From: Emydura subglobosa
Lineage: Eukaryota; Chordata; Testudines; Chelidae
Length of the DNA: 64,000 nt
Assembly (NCBI GenBank): GCA_007922225.1
Contig: ML679959.1
Span: forward strand, 28,438,540-28,502,539
Direction: 5' to 3'
The translations under genes were made by a program, and so were the position numbers. Positions within the stretch are counted from its first letter, which is position 1. The number at the start of each line of letters is the position of its first letter. Below, piece after piece: positions 43,145-55,600 of this stretch. Below the pieces are notes generated by a model. The model was not told the origin of the DNA. It ran no database searches and saw only the letters and a program-made list of their open reading frames with translations.

Positions 43145-43624
43145 CACTGCAAAAAGGATGCGGACAAGTTGGAGAGAGTCCAGCGGAGGGCAACAAAAAT
43201 GATGAGGGGGCTGGAGCACAAGACTTACGAGGAGAGGCTGAGGGAACTGGGTTTGTTTAGTCTGCAGAAGAGAAGAGTGAGGGGGGATTTGACAGCAGCC
43301 TTTAACTACCTGAAGCGGGGCTCCAGGGGGGATGGGGCTAGGCTGTTCTCAGTGGTGGCAGATGGCAGAACTAGGAGCAATGGTCTCAAGTTGCAGGGCA
43401 GGAGGTCTAGGTTGGATATTAGGAAAAACTTTTTCCCTGGGAGGGTGGTGAAACACTGGAATGGGTTACCTGGGGAGGTGGTGGAATCTCCATCTTTAGA
43501 GGTTTTTAAGCTGTGGCCTGACAAAGCCCTGGCTGGGATGATTTAGCTGAGGTTGGTCCTGCTTTGAGCAGGGGATTGGACTAGATGATGTCATGAGATC
43601 CCTTCCAATTCTGATTCTCTGAAC
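43145..43624 (+). mobile_element. CR1 LINE 3' end, comparatively young copy
   Basis: The frame 43169-43546 is uninterrupted and matches the C-terminus of CR1 ORF2: [80 protein letters not shown]. It ends at a TAG and is followed by a short 3' UTR with GGATTGGACTAGATGATGTC and CCAATTCTGATTCTCTGAAC. It is 5'-truncated as usual for CR1. The open frame implies less decay than in the other copies. Confidence 0.92.
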
Positions 43625-43629
43625 ATCCA

Positions 43630-44085
43630 GTCTGAACTCCTATATGTTACATTTCGCCCAGCCACCCCTGTATTGGGTGGCTAAATCATAACTGGTGTTT
43701 GGCTACAGCCAAGGCTAGATTTGAAAACATCGAGGGGTGGAGAATCTCCCGCTTCCTTTGCTGGTTTGTTCCAATGGTTAAGCACCCTCTCTGTTAATGG
43801 TGTGGGCCTTATTTCCAGTCTGGATTTGTCTGGCTGCCGCTTCCAGCCAGTGGTTCTTATTAGACCTTTCTCCATTACGTTAAAGAGCTCTCCAGTGGCC
43901 TGTGAAGGGACTTGTACGCGGCCATCTGGTCACCTCCGCTCGTCTGTTGGCGAAGCAAAACGCACTGAGCTTGCTAAATCCCCTTGTCCGGCCTTTTCTG
44001 CAGACCTTGGATCATTTCTTGTGGCTTTTTGTAAAGAGTGGGCCCCAGAACCGGGCCGTACGTCAAACGTCTACGCGCAATGAGC
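43630..44085 (-). mobile_element. CR1 LINE 3' end, opposite orientation
   Basis: Read on the minus strand it gives ORF2 C-terminal pieces (EKGLIRTTGWKRQPDKSRLE, TERVLNHWNKPAKEAGDSPP) and, on the other side, TTGGATCATTTCTTGTGGCT with AGAGTGGGCCCCAGAACCGG, the usual reverse CR1 sequence. It abuts the forward CR1 tail to tail. It is older than its neighbour, with several frameshifts. Confidence 0.85.
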
Positions 44086-44433
44086 ATGAAGGATGGCCTC
44101 TATCATTATGAGGGGGATCGCACAGTCTGTTGCTTGTGAGCGGAGCGCTTTGCACACCCAGGAGCTGCATTTCCCCCCCTCTCCCTCAAAAATCCCTATG
44201 CGTCACCGTCCCACCCCCATCTATTTCCAGGACACTCACCCCCCTTCCCTCATGCCAGGGGCTCTGTGTGTCCTTCATTCTCCCCTTCCCTCCCATGCCT
44301 GGGTCACCCTCTTCCTATCCAGTGTGGTGGCAACAGGAGGTGAGTAATTGAATCACGATGGCTGGTGAGCATGAAGGCAGATTCCTATGACCACTCTGAG
44401 ACCTCTCTCTCTCTCATTGGTTTGTCTCCCGGC

Positions 44434-44965
44434 AGGAACCCTTAGTGCTTGCAATCCAACACGAATATCAACCAGAAGATCGGGATATTTTGGCCAAGTA
44501 TTCACTGAATGACTTGGCAGACACAAAATCAGACTGTTTTGTGGGACAAATGAGAGCTTTCAATGCACGGTTCAAAACACACTTTTTTTTTTTTCAGTCT
44601 GCACTTACATTTTTTAAACCCAGCTCGGATCGGCTTGGAAGGGTTGACGCGTTCATGCACGGTCTGTGTGCTATGATGTTAGAAAAGGTACTAACCCAGC
44701 AGGCTTTCTGTAATGGTCACACTGCTGTGCAAAAATTTCAAAGGAATGCTAACTGTATTTTATATGCCTTGTATATATTATCTCTCCTTACACGAGATGA
44801 ACCCTTGTCTGGTTTTTTTGGTTTTGTTTTTTACACTATAAACACTGATCTTCTGGAATCATGTAATGTATCTGCTGTTTAGGGTGATCTGATGCAAGTC
44901 TTTAAAAAACAAAAGTTGCCACTCATCAAGACAGGCAATAAAAACTCCATTGCACAGAGAAGTGT
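44434..44965 (+). other. exon-like or distal 3' UTR block with AATAAA
   Basis: A C/T tract ending CCCGGCAG (44426-44433) precedes about 500 bases of AT-rich, CpG-poor sequence unlike its surroundings. The block ends with AATAAA at 44937-44942. A 145-codon frame from 44445 is open but has no recognisable domain and contains a T-tract-derived Phe run. There is no poly(A) tail after the hexamer, so a processed pseudogene is unlikely. Either TP63 has a long 3' UTR, interrupted here by CR1 insertions and ending at this signal, or this is a separate terminal or non-coding exon. I cannot decide between them from sequence. Confidence 0.45.
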
Positions 44966-46050
44966 CTTTGTCTTGCTCTTCCGTAGCTTTACGTGCATGG
45001 GATTGATTTAGGGCCGGTTCAATATGCCACACTACCAGAAGTCCTGTTCATCACTAAACCAGTACAGCCATCATCAGTGGTGCTGGTTCTCTCATGCTAA
45101 GCCTCCCAGTGGTCCGTTGACCTGGGACAGGGGCATCTGATGATGGACTGAGAGTAATTTTGTCTTTCTGCTGAGGCTGATGACCGAGGCGTTGGATGAG
45201 CCACTCTAGGGATGGACTGAGACCCGGCAGCTCATTCCAGAGACCACTGAAGGTTTAGCTATCTTGGGTGACTACCAGCCTCTGCTGGAATTGAAACAAG
45301 TGACTGGGATAGGACAAAGGCAGGGCTTTGTCCCAAGATGATTCCCCTGAGCCATCCTGTCCCCAGAACTACCAGTGAGTCTGTGGCCCCCAGAAGTGGA
45401 AAGAGGCCAGCCGGTCCACTCGTATGATCTTAAGTCATGGAGTTAGTCTGTGCTGTAGTTTTGCCTCTGTTTCAGCCGCTGGGTAACTACACTCCCTAAT
45501 GTTGTCGGCTGCATTTTACAGTGGTGAAGTTTTGCCCCCGTTTCAGTCAGGAATTTGCTTCGCCACTGCGAAAAGTGGCTCTGCTTGGCTGCACTAGGGT
45601 TTGCTGGTGCCAATGCCTTGGTGCGTGGTCGCTGATGGCCAAGGTCCCAGCGGATCAGTTGGCGCGCCCTCTCCTATAGTTGCCAGGAGGGTCTCCAGGC
45701 AGGCCCCTGGGGGGTTTTCTTGAGCACGCCGGCATTCATGAGAGCTGGGGTGTTGGCAGAGCCTTGTTTCTAAATGTCTGGGTGTGTCTGCCATGGAACT
45801 TTGAGAGATTGGTAAGTAGGGAAATAATCCTCAGTCTGGTAATGGGCCAGCATAATGCAAGGACTGGCTCTGCAACTTTCCCCCATGGTGCTTTGCCAGG
45901 GAGGGTGAGCCAAGAGTCTACGGGAGCCCATGTGTCAGCTAGTGGGGTGGGGGGGGTGGATCTCTGTTGCACAGGATTCACGGGAACCACTTGGCTTCCC
46001 TTGTCTGCCCCACCAGCCTAGTGCGGGGGTTGTCTCCTAACTCCAGGGTT
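44966..46050. other. intergenic, no gene seen
   Basis: I recognise neither an exon nor a known repeat. Frames at 45680 and 45736 are short and overlapping, without similarity to anything I know. Confidence 0.6.
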
Positions 46051-46061
46051 ATTGTCTGGAC

Positions 46062-46501
46062 CAGTGGTTCTCAACCTTTCCAGATTACTGTACCCCTTTC
46101 AGAAGTCTGATTTGTCTTGCGTTCCCCAAGTTTGACCTGACATAAAAACTACTACTTGCTTACAAAATCAGGCCTAAAACTACAGAAGTGCCACAGCACA
46201 CTGTTCCTGAAAAATTACTTCCTTTCTCCTTTTTACCATGGAATTATCAACTGAATCCCTTGGAATGTCAACATTCTACTTACATTTGAGTGTAATACTT
46301 GAACCTGTTCCTCACTTTTGAGCCTGGTCATTCTGGAAGGCAGTGAGGCGACCGCAACAATTACGGTTTTATTCACATTGAGTCTGTTTCTATAACCTGT
46401 TGTAAGACTAGGCAAATATTGTAACTAGATGAGCTGATGCACCCCGTGAAAGACCTCTGCATGTCCCCAGGGGTACGTGTACCCCTGGTTGAGTACCACT
46501 G
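46062..46501. mobile_element. non-autonomous hAT element (440 bp), Charlie-like ends
   Basis: Termini are CAGTGGTTCTCAACC (46062-46076) and GGTTGAGTACCACTG (46487-46501), inverted repeats with one mismatch in 15. The flanking octamers GTCTGGAC (46054-46061) and CTCTAGAC (46502-46509) agree at 6 of 8. There is no transposase. Subterminal sequence (TACTGTACCCCTTTCAGAAG and GGGGTACGTGTACCCC) is also partly inverted. Confidence 0.93.
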
Positions 46502-46857
46502 CTCTAGACCGTGTTTCCACCATCTGGCTATGGAGGCTGTTCTGTAGCTTTTAAATACTTTGGCAGTTGCAACCCCACAGGTCGGCCTTGCTCAGTGTGA
46601 CCCCTGCTGATCCGACAGCATCAGAGCGCTATACCTGAGATACCATGAAATCGGCCAGTCGCCTCATCCCCTGGTGTCGCTCGTTACCAGCGCCGAGGCA
46701 GACTGGGCAAGCTGTGAATTTGAGTCCAGAGGCCTTTTTCATGGTGCTCAGAAAAATGCAGTCAGGCTTGAGCCATTCAGCCCTGACGGCTTCCCAACAG
46801 AACTTCAGCAGGTCAGAACAGGGTGAGGGTCTCTTCTTCACAGGCTGATTGGGCGTT

Positions 46858-46985
46858 GTTATTTATTATTCATATTCTCATAGCGTGTGGAGCCCCGGTC
46901 GTGGACCAGGGCCCCCTGGTGCTAGGTGCTGTACAAACCCACAGCAAAGAGACAGTCCCTGCCCCAGAAAGCTTGCAATGCAAGT
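46858..46985 (-). repeat. MIR-like SINE 3' portion
   Basis: TTGTTATTTATTATTCATAT, CGTGGACCAGGGCCCCCTGG, TGCTAGGTGCTGTACAAACC and GACAGTCCCTGCCCCAGAAA match the family at 6127; this is its best-preserved copy. Confidence 0.6.
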
Positions 46986-46999
46986 ATAAACCAGGAGAG

Positions 47000-48835
47000 A
47001 ACAGGTGGATACAGGGAGGTGGGGAAGCGCAAGGAGGGTGCATGCTGGGTTTTCTAGCCCTGTCCAGCTTGCATCTCCCTGGGGCAGCACTGCTGGTTTT
47101 CAGTAGCGCTCTGCCCGTCTTCATCGTTAACAGCGATGCCTCGTTTGCTGGCCCATCGAGATGAAGATCCGGCACTCCCTTCTCCCAGGAGCCTTGCTGC
47201 CCTCAGGGGAGAGCAGCTCATTCTGCCTCTTGGCCAAGCGACCTGGTACACGCTGCTGTGGGATTACAGACGCTTTGCTCTTGAGAAATGTCAGTTTCCA
47301 GCAGCTGCGCGAGGCATGACAACATGTTGCTTCATAAGCTCCTCTCTGAATCTAGCCCACAGGGCCTGTGGCTCTCAGCTTTTAGCCCCTGAACACACAC
47401 ATCTGCGTTGCTCCATTTGAAACAAGGAACACTGGGCCGGTGCTGCTGGGATTTGAACCCACAGCCCTAGGTCATCGAGGTCTGTCACCAGATGTTTATA
47501 AGACTACAGGTGGGTATATATTCATTACGAGGCCAGCTTAGGCGAGGTGCTGAGCTGTATTTGCTGTGGCGGTCGCGATGCAGTAGCGTCTGCTGCAAAG
47601 ACTAGCCCAGGCTCCCTGCAGTAGATGGAGCCCTCGGCTTTCTTCCACCCCCAGAATGTTTGGGTCCCAGTCGCTAGCTTAGGTTGAGATCCCTCGGTCC
47701 GTAAAGCAAAGGCTGCCGCTGAGAGCGGCTGGCTTGTGTGCACGTGGCCAATTTCCCACTGTTTCCATTGCCCACAGGCTCATATTGCAGGAGATATTCC
47801 TACTGCAGGCAGCAGCACTGCAAGATGCTTCACTAGAGTGTCTTTGAAGCTGTTCCAGGGTCCAGCCTGCCAGCGCTCCTAGATAAAAGAGACTAGAGAC
47901 GGCCGCTCACCCTGCTATTGACTTGCAATCCTCCTCTAATTTGGGCTTAGCAGCAAACGTATAAACAAAATCTCTTCCTGAAACTGAGGCAGCCAGAGAA
48001 TGGAATCCACCCAAATCAGGGACCTCCCCGGTACATTATCCCCACCTGGTTTTATTCACTTGAGAGTAAAGAGAGACAGAAATCCAAGCCCCCCGGCACC
48101 TAGTGCCTAACATGAGTCTGTGCCTGAACAGCACATGAGACGCCCAGACGTACGCGTCCGGCAAACAAAGCCCCTTCGCCTGCCTATGGAGATGTTGCCC
48201 TCTGGTGGATCAAGAGCAGTCTCGATGCAGCCTGTCCGGATACTTCGCTCCTGCAAATTCCAGGGGCAAAAGTCTGAGCAAACTGCTGCACAGGGGGTGG
48301 CAAAGTGGAGCAAAGACACTTATTGGCAGCTCTGGTCACAGAGGGATTGAAACAGAGGCATCGCCGGAGCAGGGAAACGCATGGACATCCCAGTGGAACT
48401 CGCCCTGCTGCGGGGGGCTAGCACCCACGAGCCCAACGTGCCATGTAAGCCCACGGCATGGGCAGGTAAAGCCAGGAAATGTTCACGTGGGTCTGATGTC
48501 CCCAAGCAGAGCTGAAGCAGTGAGGGTGGCACCTGCTACTAATATTCGGTTAACAAGCTGCGGTGCTACACGGAGAAAGCGCTAACCGCCGCTGAAACGG
48601 AAGGGGGCTCGAACTTTGGCGATGCATTTTGCAGCTCCAGCCGGCCCCGTCTGATTAAAAATTCCACCCGAAGAACGGCCCCGGTGGCACCAGTGCAGCG
48701 AGATGAGCTAGTTACTTATTCTAGCCGAAGCCCATCTTCTCCTGGGGTTCCCTGCTGCAAAAGCAGCCGCTTGTTTGCTTGTGACGCTTTCGAGTGTGAG
48801 CGGATTTAGTGAGGTTGTAAACGGAGGCCGGCGGT
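47000..48835. other. intergenic, no gene seen
   Basis: Moderately GC-rich sequence without a recognisable exon. Frames of up to 126 codons are not supported by splice signals or composition. Confidence 0.6.
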
Positions 48836-48839
48836 CAGC

Positions 48840-49045
48840 ATTCCTTTACAGACGTTAACGATGTGTCACAACAGCCCTGGGAGGGGGAGGTAAGTGGTAG
48901 CATTAACATCCCCATTTTACAAATAGGGAAACCGAGGCACGGAGGGCAGTGACTTGTCCAGCACCACAAAGGGAACCCAGGACTAGAATTGAGGTATTTC
49001 TGGAAACCAGTTCTACATTCAGACCACCAGATTTTTCTGACAGCA
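48840..49045 (-). repeat. MIR-like SINE
   Basis: TAACATCCCCATTTTACAAA, TAGGGAAACCGAGGCACGGA, GACTTGTCCAGCACCACAAA and ATTCAGACCACCAGATTTTT follow the reverse MIR core and head. Confidence 0.65.
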
Positions 49046-49049
49046 GGGT

Positions 49050-51750
49050 CTTGAGACAGATGCTTTACAAATTTCCCCTGCATTAAAACACCTGAATCCT
49101 GTGCCTGCAACATCCTCAGCTCTTCTGGTTCTTTTGAGCCTTTCCTGAAGAAAGGCCATCAGCTCTATGGCCATTGCATGATGTGAGACACTGTGCAGGA
49201 AGATGGGACCCTAGATGGGGCCACCACAATCTCTTACTTGAGACCTAGGGCGGATTTGAGCACTTAATTCTAAGGCAGGGGCAGGAAAGTTCAGTGGCTC
49301 AGGTAATGTTTCCTTCCATTTTGCAATTATTTCTAGTGGCTCACGATAACGTGTAGCTAGCCTCGGTCCATTCAGCGGTAGCTTCTCCCGTGACTCCAGC
49401 AAAGCATTCCCCATCGCTGATCCAAGGAGCGCTGTGTCACAGCGCATAGGGTGAGCCATGAAGTGCAGACCGGTCCTTGTGACCCACCAGGAGGCGCACA
49501 GCCTGCCTCTGTATCCTGGGACATGGTGAAAGGATGATACACCTCCCTCTGAACCACCCGGCATTGCAGGTGCCACCCTGTCCCCAGGGAACAGCAAACA
49601 GCTGTTCAGCAGCCTTGAAGCTTTTGCAGCTGCAATAACTGGGTTGCTTAGGCTCCCTGCTGGAGGAGAGGCCCAAATATGATCAGCAAAGGAAAAATAA
49701 AGCCGGGGGGTTCCCCTTTCGTTTACTGTGTCACAAAGTGTTCAGAAGGCCCGACAGCTGAGCTTTCCATAGGAATTTGTCCTTGTTTTTCACCTTTTGA
49801 AATACCAGGAATGTCAAATTGTATCTGCCCTGCATTTTGCTGGCAAAAACACTTGACGACCAAGAGACGTGTACGGGGAGGACTTTCCCAGCCCTTAATT
49901 GAAGGAGTTGTTTATTGTTATATTCCTTTCCTGGGGACTCTGCCTTGTGAGTTCCAAAACTCTGAGAGCCGGCTGGTGGCATTTCTTCCTCCTCCTAGGG
50001 CCATCCAAGCTGGACAAGTCGGAGGGTAGGCCCCAGACAAAAAGCAGTCCACTGGCCCTCCGGCAGAGAAGCGAGCAAGAGGCCATCAGCCTGTCCTTGT
50101 AAAAGAGTTCGTTACAGAAACACAACAAGGAGCCATTCTGGCAAATAGCACAAGAGACAGGGATGGAAGGGAAGTATACCCGAAGCAACATTTGACAATC
50201 CAGCAAGGATTCAGAATACTTCTATTAAGGGAGACCCGGCCTAGAGGCTAACTACATCAAGGCCTCATTACACAGGGCCCCACCCACACCATGGAAAATA
50301 ACCACTCCTGCCCTAAAGAGGGCAGTCTAGGAACCTTTTGCACAAAGCGTTTCTTCCAACGGTTTGTTTGGCATTTGAGTTAAATGGGTGTTAAGTAAAA
50401 CCAAAGCGTTCTTTAACTCCTCTGCTCGGAAATCGCTTCCCCTCTCAATCAGCTTTCACTTCACTGGTAGCTGTGATGCATCCGTTCATATCCATTCCCC
50501 AGTCCTCTGGAGAGTCTGTCAGGGAAAAAGGGGGATGCGACACCTGTGGTTTTCTTGATATATATATATATTTTTTAACTAAGAAAACCCCAAGCGATTT
50601 ACTCTTTAGCTAAAACTTTCAAGTTTTAAATGCCTGTAATGCCCCCCAAACACCCTTGCCCCCCAAAAAGAGCAGACCTCATTTTAAACTCCATCTTTGA
50701 ACTCCAAACCTGCCATGATTTTTCAGACTAAACCATCCACCCCAACTGCAACAGTTTAAGTCCCTCCGCCCGGCCATGCCTGTCACCTGAAAAGAGAGTT
50801 AATCCCACCTCCGATGCCTTGAGTGAACCAACAAATCCCTTGCCAAGAAGCCCTGGCTGGATGAATGATAGAAGATGATTGAAATCCTCTAAAGCCGCTT
50901 CCATTTTTCTACCCCAGTAAAGCTGCAAAATATTTAGTAGAGTATTGCAGACGAGTAGAAATATGTCATTAAATGAGCTTTAGTGGGAATGTGAAGGAGA
51001 CAATTTTACAGTAGCTGACAAACATTGGGGCCCTGATCCAGATCATGGAGCATGAATCATGCTGCTGGCTGGGCAGGACTTGGTGCCCCAAGGGAACATG
51101 GCACTGGCCTTGCATTTTGGGATGCCAGCGTTCAAATGCTGGATTATGGCTTACAGGTGGCTGGCGGTCTTGGTCCACACCACCATTGATGCTATGGCTG
51201 AAGGTCCCTTCAGGTGGGTCCAACCACTTCTCAGTTCTCCAGAATGCTGCGTATCCATCACCTCTGTAATTGGGTAAGAAATATTGCAACAGATCCTAAT
51301 ATCCCTTAACCAAGTTGCTATGCAACAAAATATATTGCAATAATGTAAACCATCTTTGATTAATGACCTTCTGTAAGAATCAAAGGTGTGTGTGATTACA
51401 TCAGATCATTTGTGACTCACGGTGACATGTGAGAGAAATGCAGAGAGTGACTATTACAAAGACATTGTTAACTCCATCCACAGATTTTGGCAGATGGTAC
51501 TTACGTACCTTAATACGAAGAGAAATGTTTTCACCAGTCTGTATATAGAACGAAAACTAGAGTTTGGGGTTTTTTTTACATTTAACTTTCCTTCTGCCAT
51601 TTTGAAATCTGACCCCATGCATGAAAAAAATCAATGATGAAATGAACTAGAAAGCCAAAGTGTCTAAACCAAGAGACGGGCAGAAAAATAATCAGAGCGG
51701 AAAGGAAATGCTATTAGAATGTCCCCCCATCCTGTCCCCCTAGTTTTTAT
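49050..51750. other. intergenic, no gene seen
   Basis: An AT repeat lies at 50560-50572. A 106-codon minus frame at 50969-51289 has no domain I know; it may be part of an unrecognised repeat. Confidence 0.6.
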
Positions 51751-51754
51751 CATC

Positions 51755-51895
51755 TACAGTGGCGTGGTAGCACAACCATTTAATTTGATGATTTCTATTC
51801 CAGCAGAACCCCATCAGGATTGGGACCCCAGGGCTAGGTGCTATAAGAATACATGGTTTTTGCTCCAACCAGCTCACAGCCTAGTCAATTTGTTA
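51755..51895 (-). repeat. MIR-like SINE 3' portion
   Basis: GTGGCGTGGTAGCACAACCA, TCAGGATTGGGACCCCAGGG, CTAGGTGCTATAAGAATACA and CCAACCAGCTCACAGCCTAG match the family at 6127 and 46858. Confidence 0.5.
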
Positions 51896-52224
51896 CATGA
51901 TTTTTTAGCTTGACGTTGTCCCTTTGGCAGCAACAGCTGGAGCCTGTGCAGAGGAGCCAGCAGGACAAACTCATTTTGAGCTCTACGTTCAAGGCAAAGG
52001 AATTAAGGCGGCAAGTTGCACAACAAAACCACCCACATAGCGGGGTTGCATAAGTCTCGCTAGGCGGAATCACCCCCCAAAGCGGTGAGTGTGTTCTAAG
52101 CTGCTGAGTCTTACCACGGACCTGGGGCAAGTGTGTTACAGCAGCTGGTTCAAACATTCATTAAATTATGTGCCCCCCCGCCCACCCTGCCCCAATAGAG
52201 CTGAGCATGACCTCTGCGTAAAGG

Positions 52225-52425
52225 TTGAAAGAACTGAACATGTTTAGCCTAGAGAAAGGAAAGCTGAGGGGGTGACCTGGTCAATCTTCTCATTTATTCA
52301 GGGCTGTTAGAGAGAGGACGGAGATCAATGGTTCTCCACGTCCCTTGGAGGTAGGAGAAGCAGTAATGGGCTTAATCTGCAGCAGAGGAGATTGAGGTTA
52401 GTTATGAGGACATTTCTTTGCTCTG
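52225..52425 (+). repeat. CR1 LINE fragment
   Basis: AACTGAACATGTTTAGCCTA, GAAAGCTGAGGGGGTGACCT and GGAGATTGAGGTTAGTTATG are ORF2-end sequence of CR1 in forward orientation, frameshifted. Confidence 0.75.
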
Positions 52426-52429
52426 GATT

Positions 52430-55400
52430 TGTCGCCGGGGTGGGGGGTGGAACTGAGATTAGAGTCAGGCCGGAAGGGGCTGCACGAGGCAGGGGGCAGG
52501 ACGGAAAAAGCACTGCCTGTGTCATGGGGGTGATTCTCCTCTCACTTGTCCCAGCCGTGTGAGTGAGAGACCAGGGGCCTGGGGTGCCTCTGGAGGTAAC
52601 TGGGGGCGCCCAGCGAGCAGTGGGTCTGTTAGCACATTTGGGAACGTGGAGTCTCCCTTCACATTCTCCTGTCCAGGGTGGGGCGTGGGCCTGCAATGCC
52701 GCGACTTCCCCGTAGGCTCTTCAGTGCGGGTCATCCAAAGCGTGGCTGCCTCCAACAGGGGAGCGCCGGCGAGGAGGGGCTCTGAGTTCCCTCCCCGTGG
52801 AATGTGGCCACTCGGGGGCCTGCCTGAATTTGGCCCTTGAAACGCAGGTGGAGGCTCGAGGAGGATCTGATCTCCGCCCTTCTCAAGGCCAGGAAGAGCC
52901 GTGGAGACTGCCCTGCACACCTGCCCTGGGCTGCTTGCCAGCAGGCCTTGGAGTGGGGGAGGAATTGCTCCAAGTGCTGCGTGAGGACGGTGTGCGCTGT
53001 GCCCTGATCCCCAGGCTGCTGGGGTGGATGGAGCGCTTCGCTCTGCAGGCTCTCCGGCCCCTGCACGGCTCAGCAGCAGCCTTTTGCCCAGGGAAGAGAT
53101 GGAAACCTGCTTTAGTTTGCACCCTGTGGCCAGCAGGGAAGGCACCACTCCCCGGGAAGCACCTGGCTGCACGGGAAAGCTCAGCACACATGGCAGTGTC
53201 TGAATTCTAGGGGGCACTGCCTCCACCCCGGCTTGGCCCATTGGACGGCCACCATGATGGGCAGCCTCTGAAGGGGACCTTGCGGGGAGTGGTGTGGGCT
53301 CTGAGCTTTCCCTGTAGGGTATACAGATCGGATGGGACAATCACTGGCGTCCGTCCTATGGTGCAAACAGTTGAGTAACTGGGGCATTGCACAGCTCTCT
53401 GCTGCTGTAATAACACCAACCTGCCCTCCTCGTTAATCCTGACAGCTGCCTGAGTGGCAGCATGGGAACGTTCCTGGTATTGTGCATTTTGCCTTCGTTT
53501 CACTTCAGTTAGTCCACTTTTCCTTCCGGAGGGAGAGCTGGAAGGACGGACGGACAGTGCAAGTAAAATACCTTCTGTGGCGTCTCATGCAGGCAGAACT
53601 CAGCTCGGCAGGGGGTCCCGCACCCAAACCTGCCAGAGATGATTTGCCTCCAGCCCCTGAGAACCAAACCATGGGGGGACAAACCCCCTCCCTCCCAGGG
53701 GCAAATTCGGCAGGCAGCCGGGGTGGCGGTGCCCTCAAGCCATGGGAGGAGCCTTTCAGTTCAAATGGAAAACAGACAGTCTCAGGAATCTGAGGGGACA
53801 CCTGCTCTGATGAGCCATCCTGCTCAGATTTGCATGGCCAAGATGCTAGAAGAGCTCTGACCAGCTGCCCACAAGCTTCCCGACTTTCAGGTGCTTCCCT
53901 GACCCAGCTCCTGTGAGCCGTTGCTGTCAGAGCCATGAGAAGTGGCAAGGGGTCCCGGTGGGTTAGCCGATGCGCCCTGCGTGGGTTTCATGTGCAGGGA
54001 TTCTGAATGAATTCCAGCTAAACAGCATATTGATTTGTCCAACACTGGAGGCCCCCAGGAAACAGCTTAACCTGGCTCAGCCTCCCAAGCCCAATGAGAT
54101 TTATGGCGCCAGATCCGGTCACTGTGTGAGTTTCAAAAGGCAACACAACTCGCCGCAGATCCTTACCCTCCTCTCCTGCAAGTCCCTCCAACCCCTTCCA
54201 AGGGGCGTACGTTGCAGTAGCCACAGGCATGGTGGGCTCTGTGCGGTAAGGCTGGGGTTGAGGGAGCTTGCAAAACTCTGGGTGGAGTCTTCCGGTTACA
54301 GCTGCTACCTACCTTGCCCGAGGGGCAAAGCTAATTCTGCAATTCCTGGCATGGGTAATCACAGTTATGATGCATGCGCATGCAGTTTGCACCAATGCTG
54401 AGAAAAGGATCAAGTGGGCCTCGCAGCCTTTTGGGACCGTGAGAGCCCCTGCCCATTGCCAGAAAGAGCGAAAAAGAGCGTGCATTCACCTGGTCATCAA
54501 AAGGAAGCACATTCAGCCCTAGTGCTGCTGCTTTTCCCCCTGAAGCCACTGCATAGGGTGCAAACGCTGGAGTCACTTCCACACACCACAGCCTGGAGCA
54601 GCAGGAAGTAGCAGCCAAGGGGAATTTCATCATGCAAATGTCTATGGCTCCTACGTGCGAGCTATAGCTAAGCCTGTGACTTTGGTGCCAAATGTTTTAG
54701 TAAATGTCACATCAGAAGTTCAGGAATAAAGATAAATCACGGACGGGCGGAGTTGGAGAGCGAGACCACCTTGCACTCGCCCTGCAGGGCGGCTCCTGTC
54801 CCGTGGCGCTGGGCCTGGCTTCCCCTCTTCTGGTGCACGTAGTTGCGGAGCCCATTCAGATTTGGCCCATCTGCCTCCCCCCTTGCGCTGGAGATGGAGA
54901 CGGAGGGGCGGGTAGGCCGAGCCGGAGAGACACCGCGACCCCGTGCACTAGGTCGCAACGCCATTCCGTTTGGAGGCCTATCCCTGATCAAATGTGTTCC
55001 AGACCTTTCCAAGAGTTCACCCGCTTTACTCAAAGTGCCACTTTCTGGGACCAAATGGTGACCTTAGCTATCGCAGCAGCAGCGGGCTGGGAGGAGCGAA
55101 GGCTGGGTGGCCTAGAGGATCTGATAGGGCATTGCGTTGCTGGCAGACTTGGGCTGGGGTCCAGGCACTGAACTGCTCTGTGGCCGTAGACAACACACTG
55201 CAGCTTTCTCCCGCAGTTTGGCCATTCCTGCCAAGGGGGATAGTCAGCCTTCCTGCCATCCCTGCCCAGGCCGGCTGTGGGAGAGTTACATGAGCGGACC
55301 CTGGGAAGGTGGAAAAGGGAATGAAAGTGAAAATAATATTTAGCACACCGTCCCATCTCTACACCCAGCTCTCCTGCTCCGCACGTCAACTCCTAGGCAG

Positions 55401-55600
55401 CAGGGAAAGAAGTCCGTGTGGTGGCTTAGGAGCTCATAGCCCAGTGACTTTCAGTCCTACCCTTCGGCAGCACAAGTTGCATGTGGAGCTAATGCCCCTC
55501 CGCTTGCCACTTGCTCCTAGACACTTGAGAGGGAGACACCTCGTGTGTCCTGTAGCCCGTCTCCCTGACTGCACAGGAGTATTTCCTGCTGTATGTTTAC
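52430..55600. other. GC-rich intergenic block, no supported gene
   Basis: Several long overlapping frames exist, the largest 272 codons on the minus strand (52522-53340). None shows a domain, and frames are open on both strands, as expected in GC-rich DNA. Confidence 0.55.

Noticed and set aside
43169..43546. 125-codon frame as a small protein gene
   Set aside because: It is the C-terminus of CR1 ORF2.
52522..53340. 272-codon minus-strand frame
   Set aside because: No domain, no splice or promoter support, and overlapping frames on the plus strand. I attribute it to GC-rich sequence, though a database search would be the proper test.
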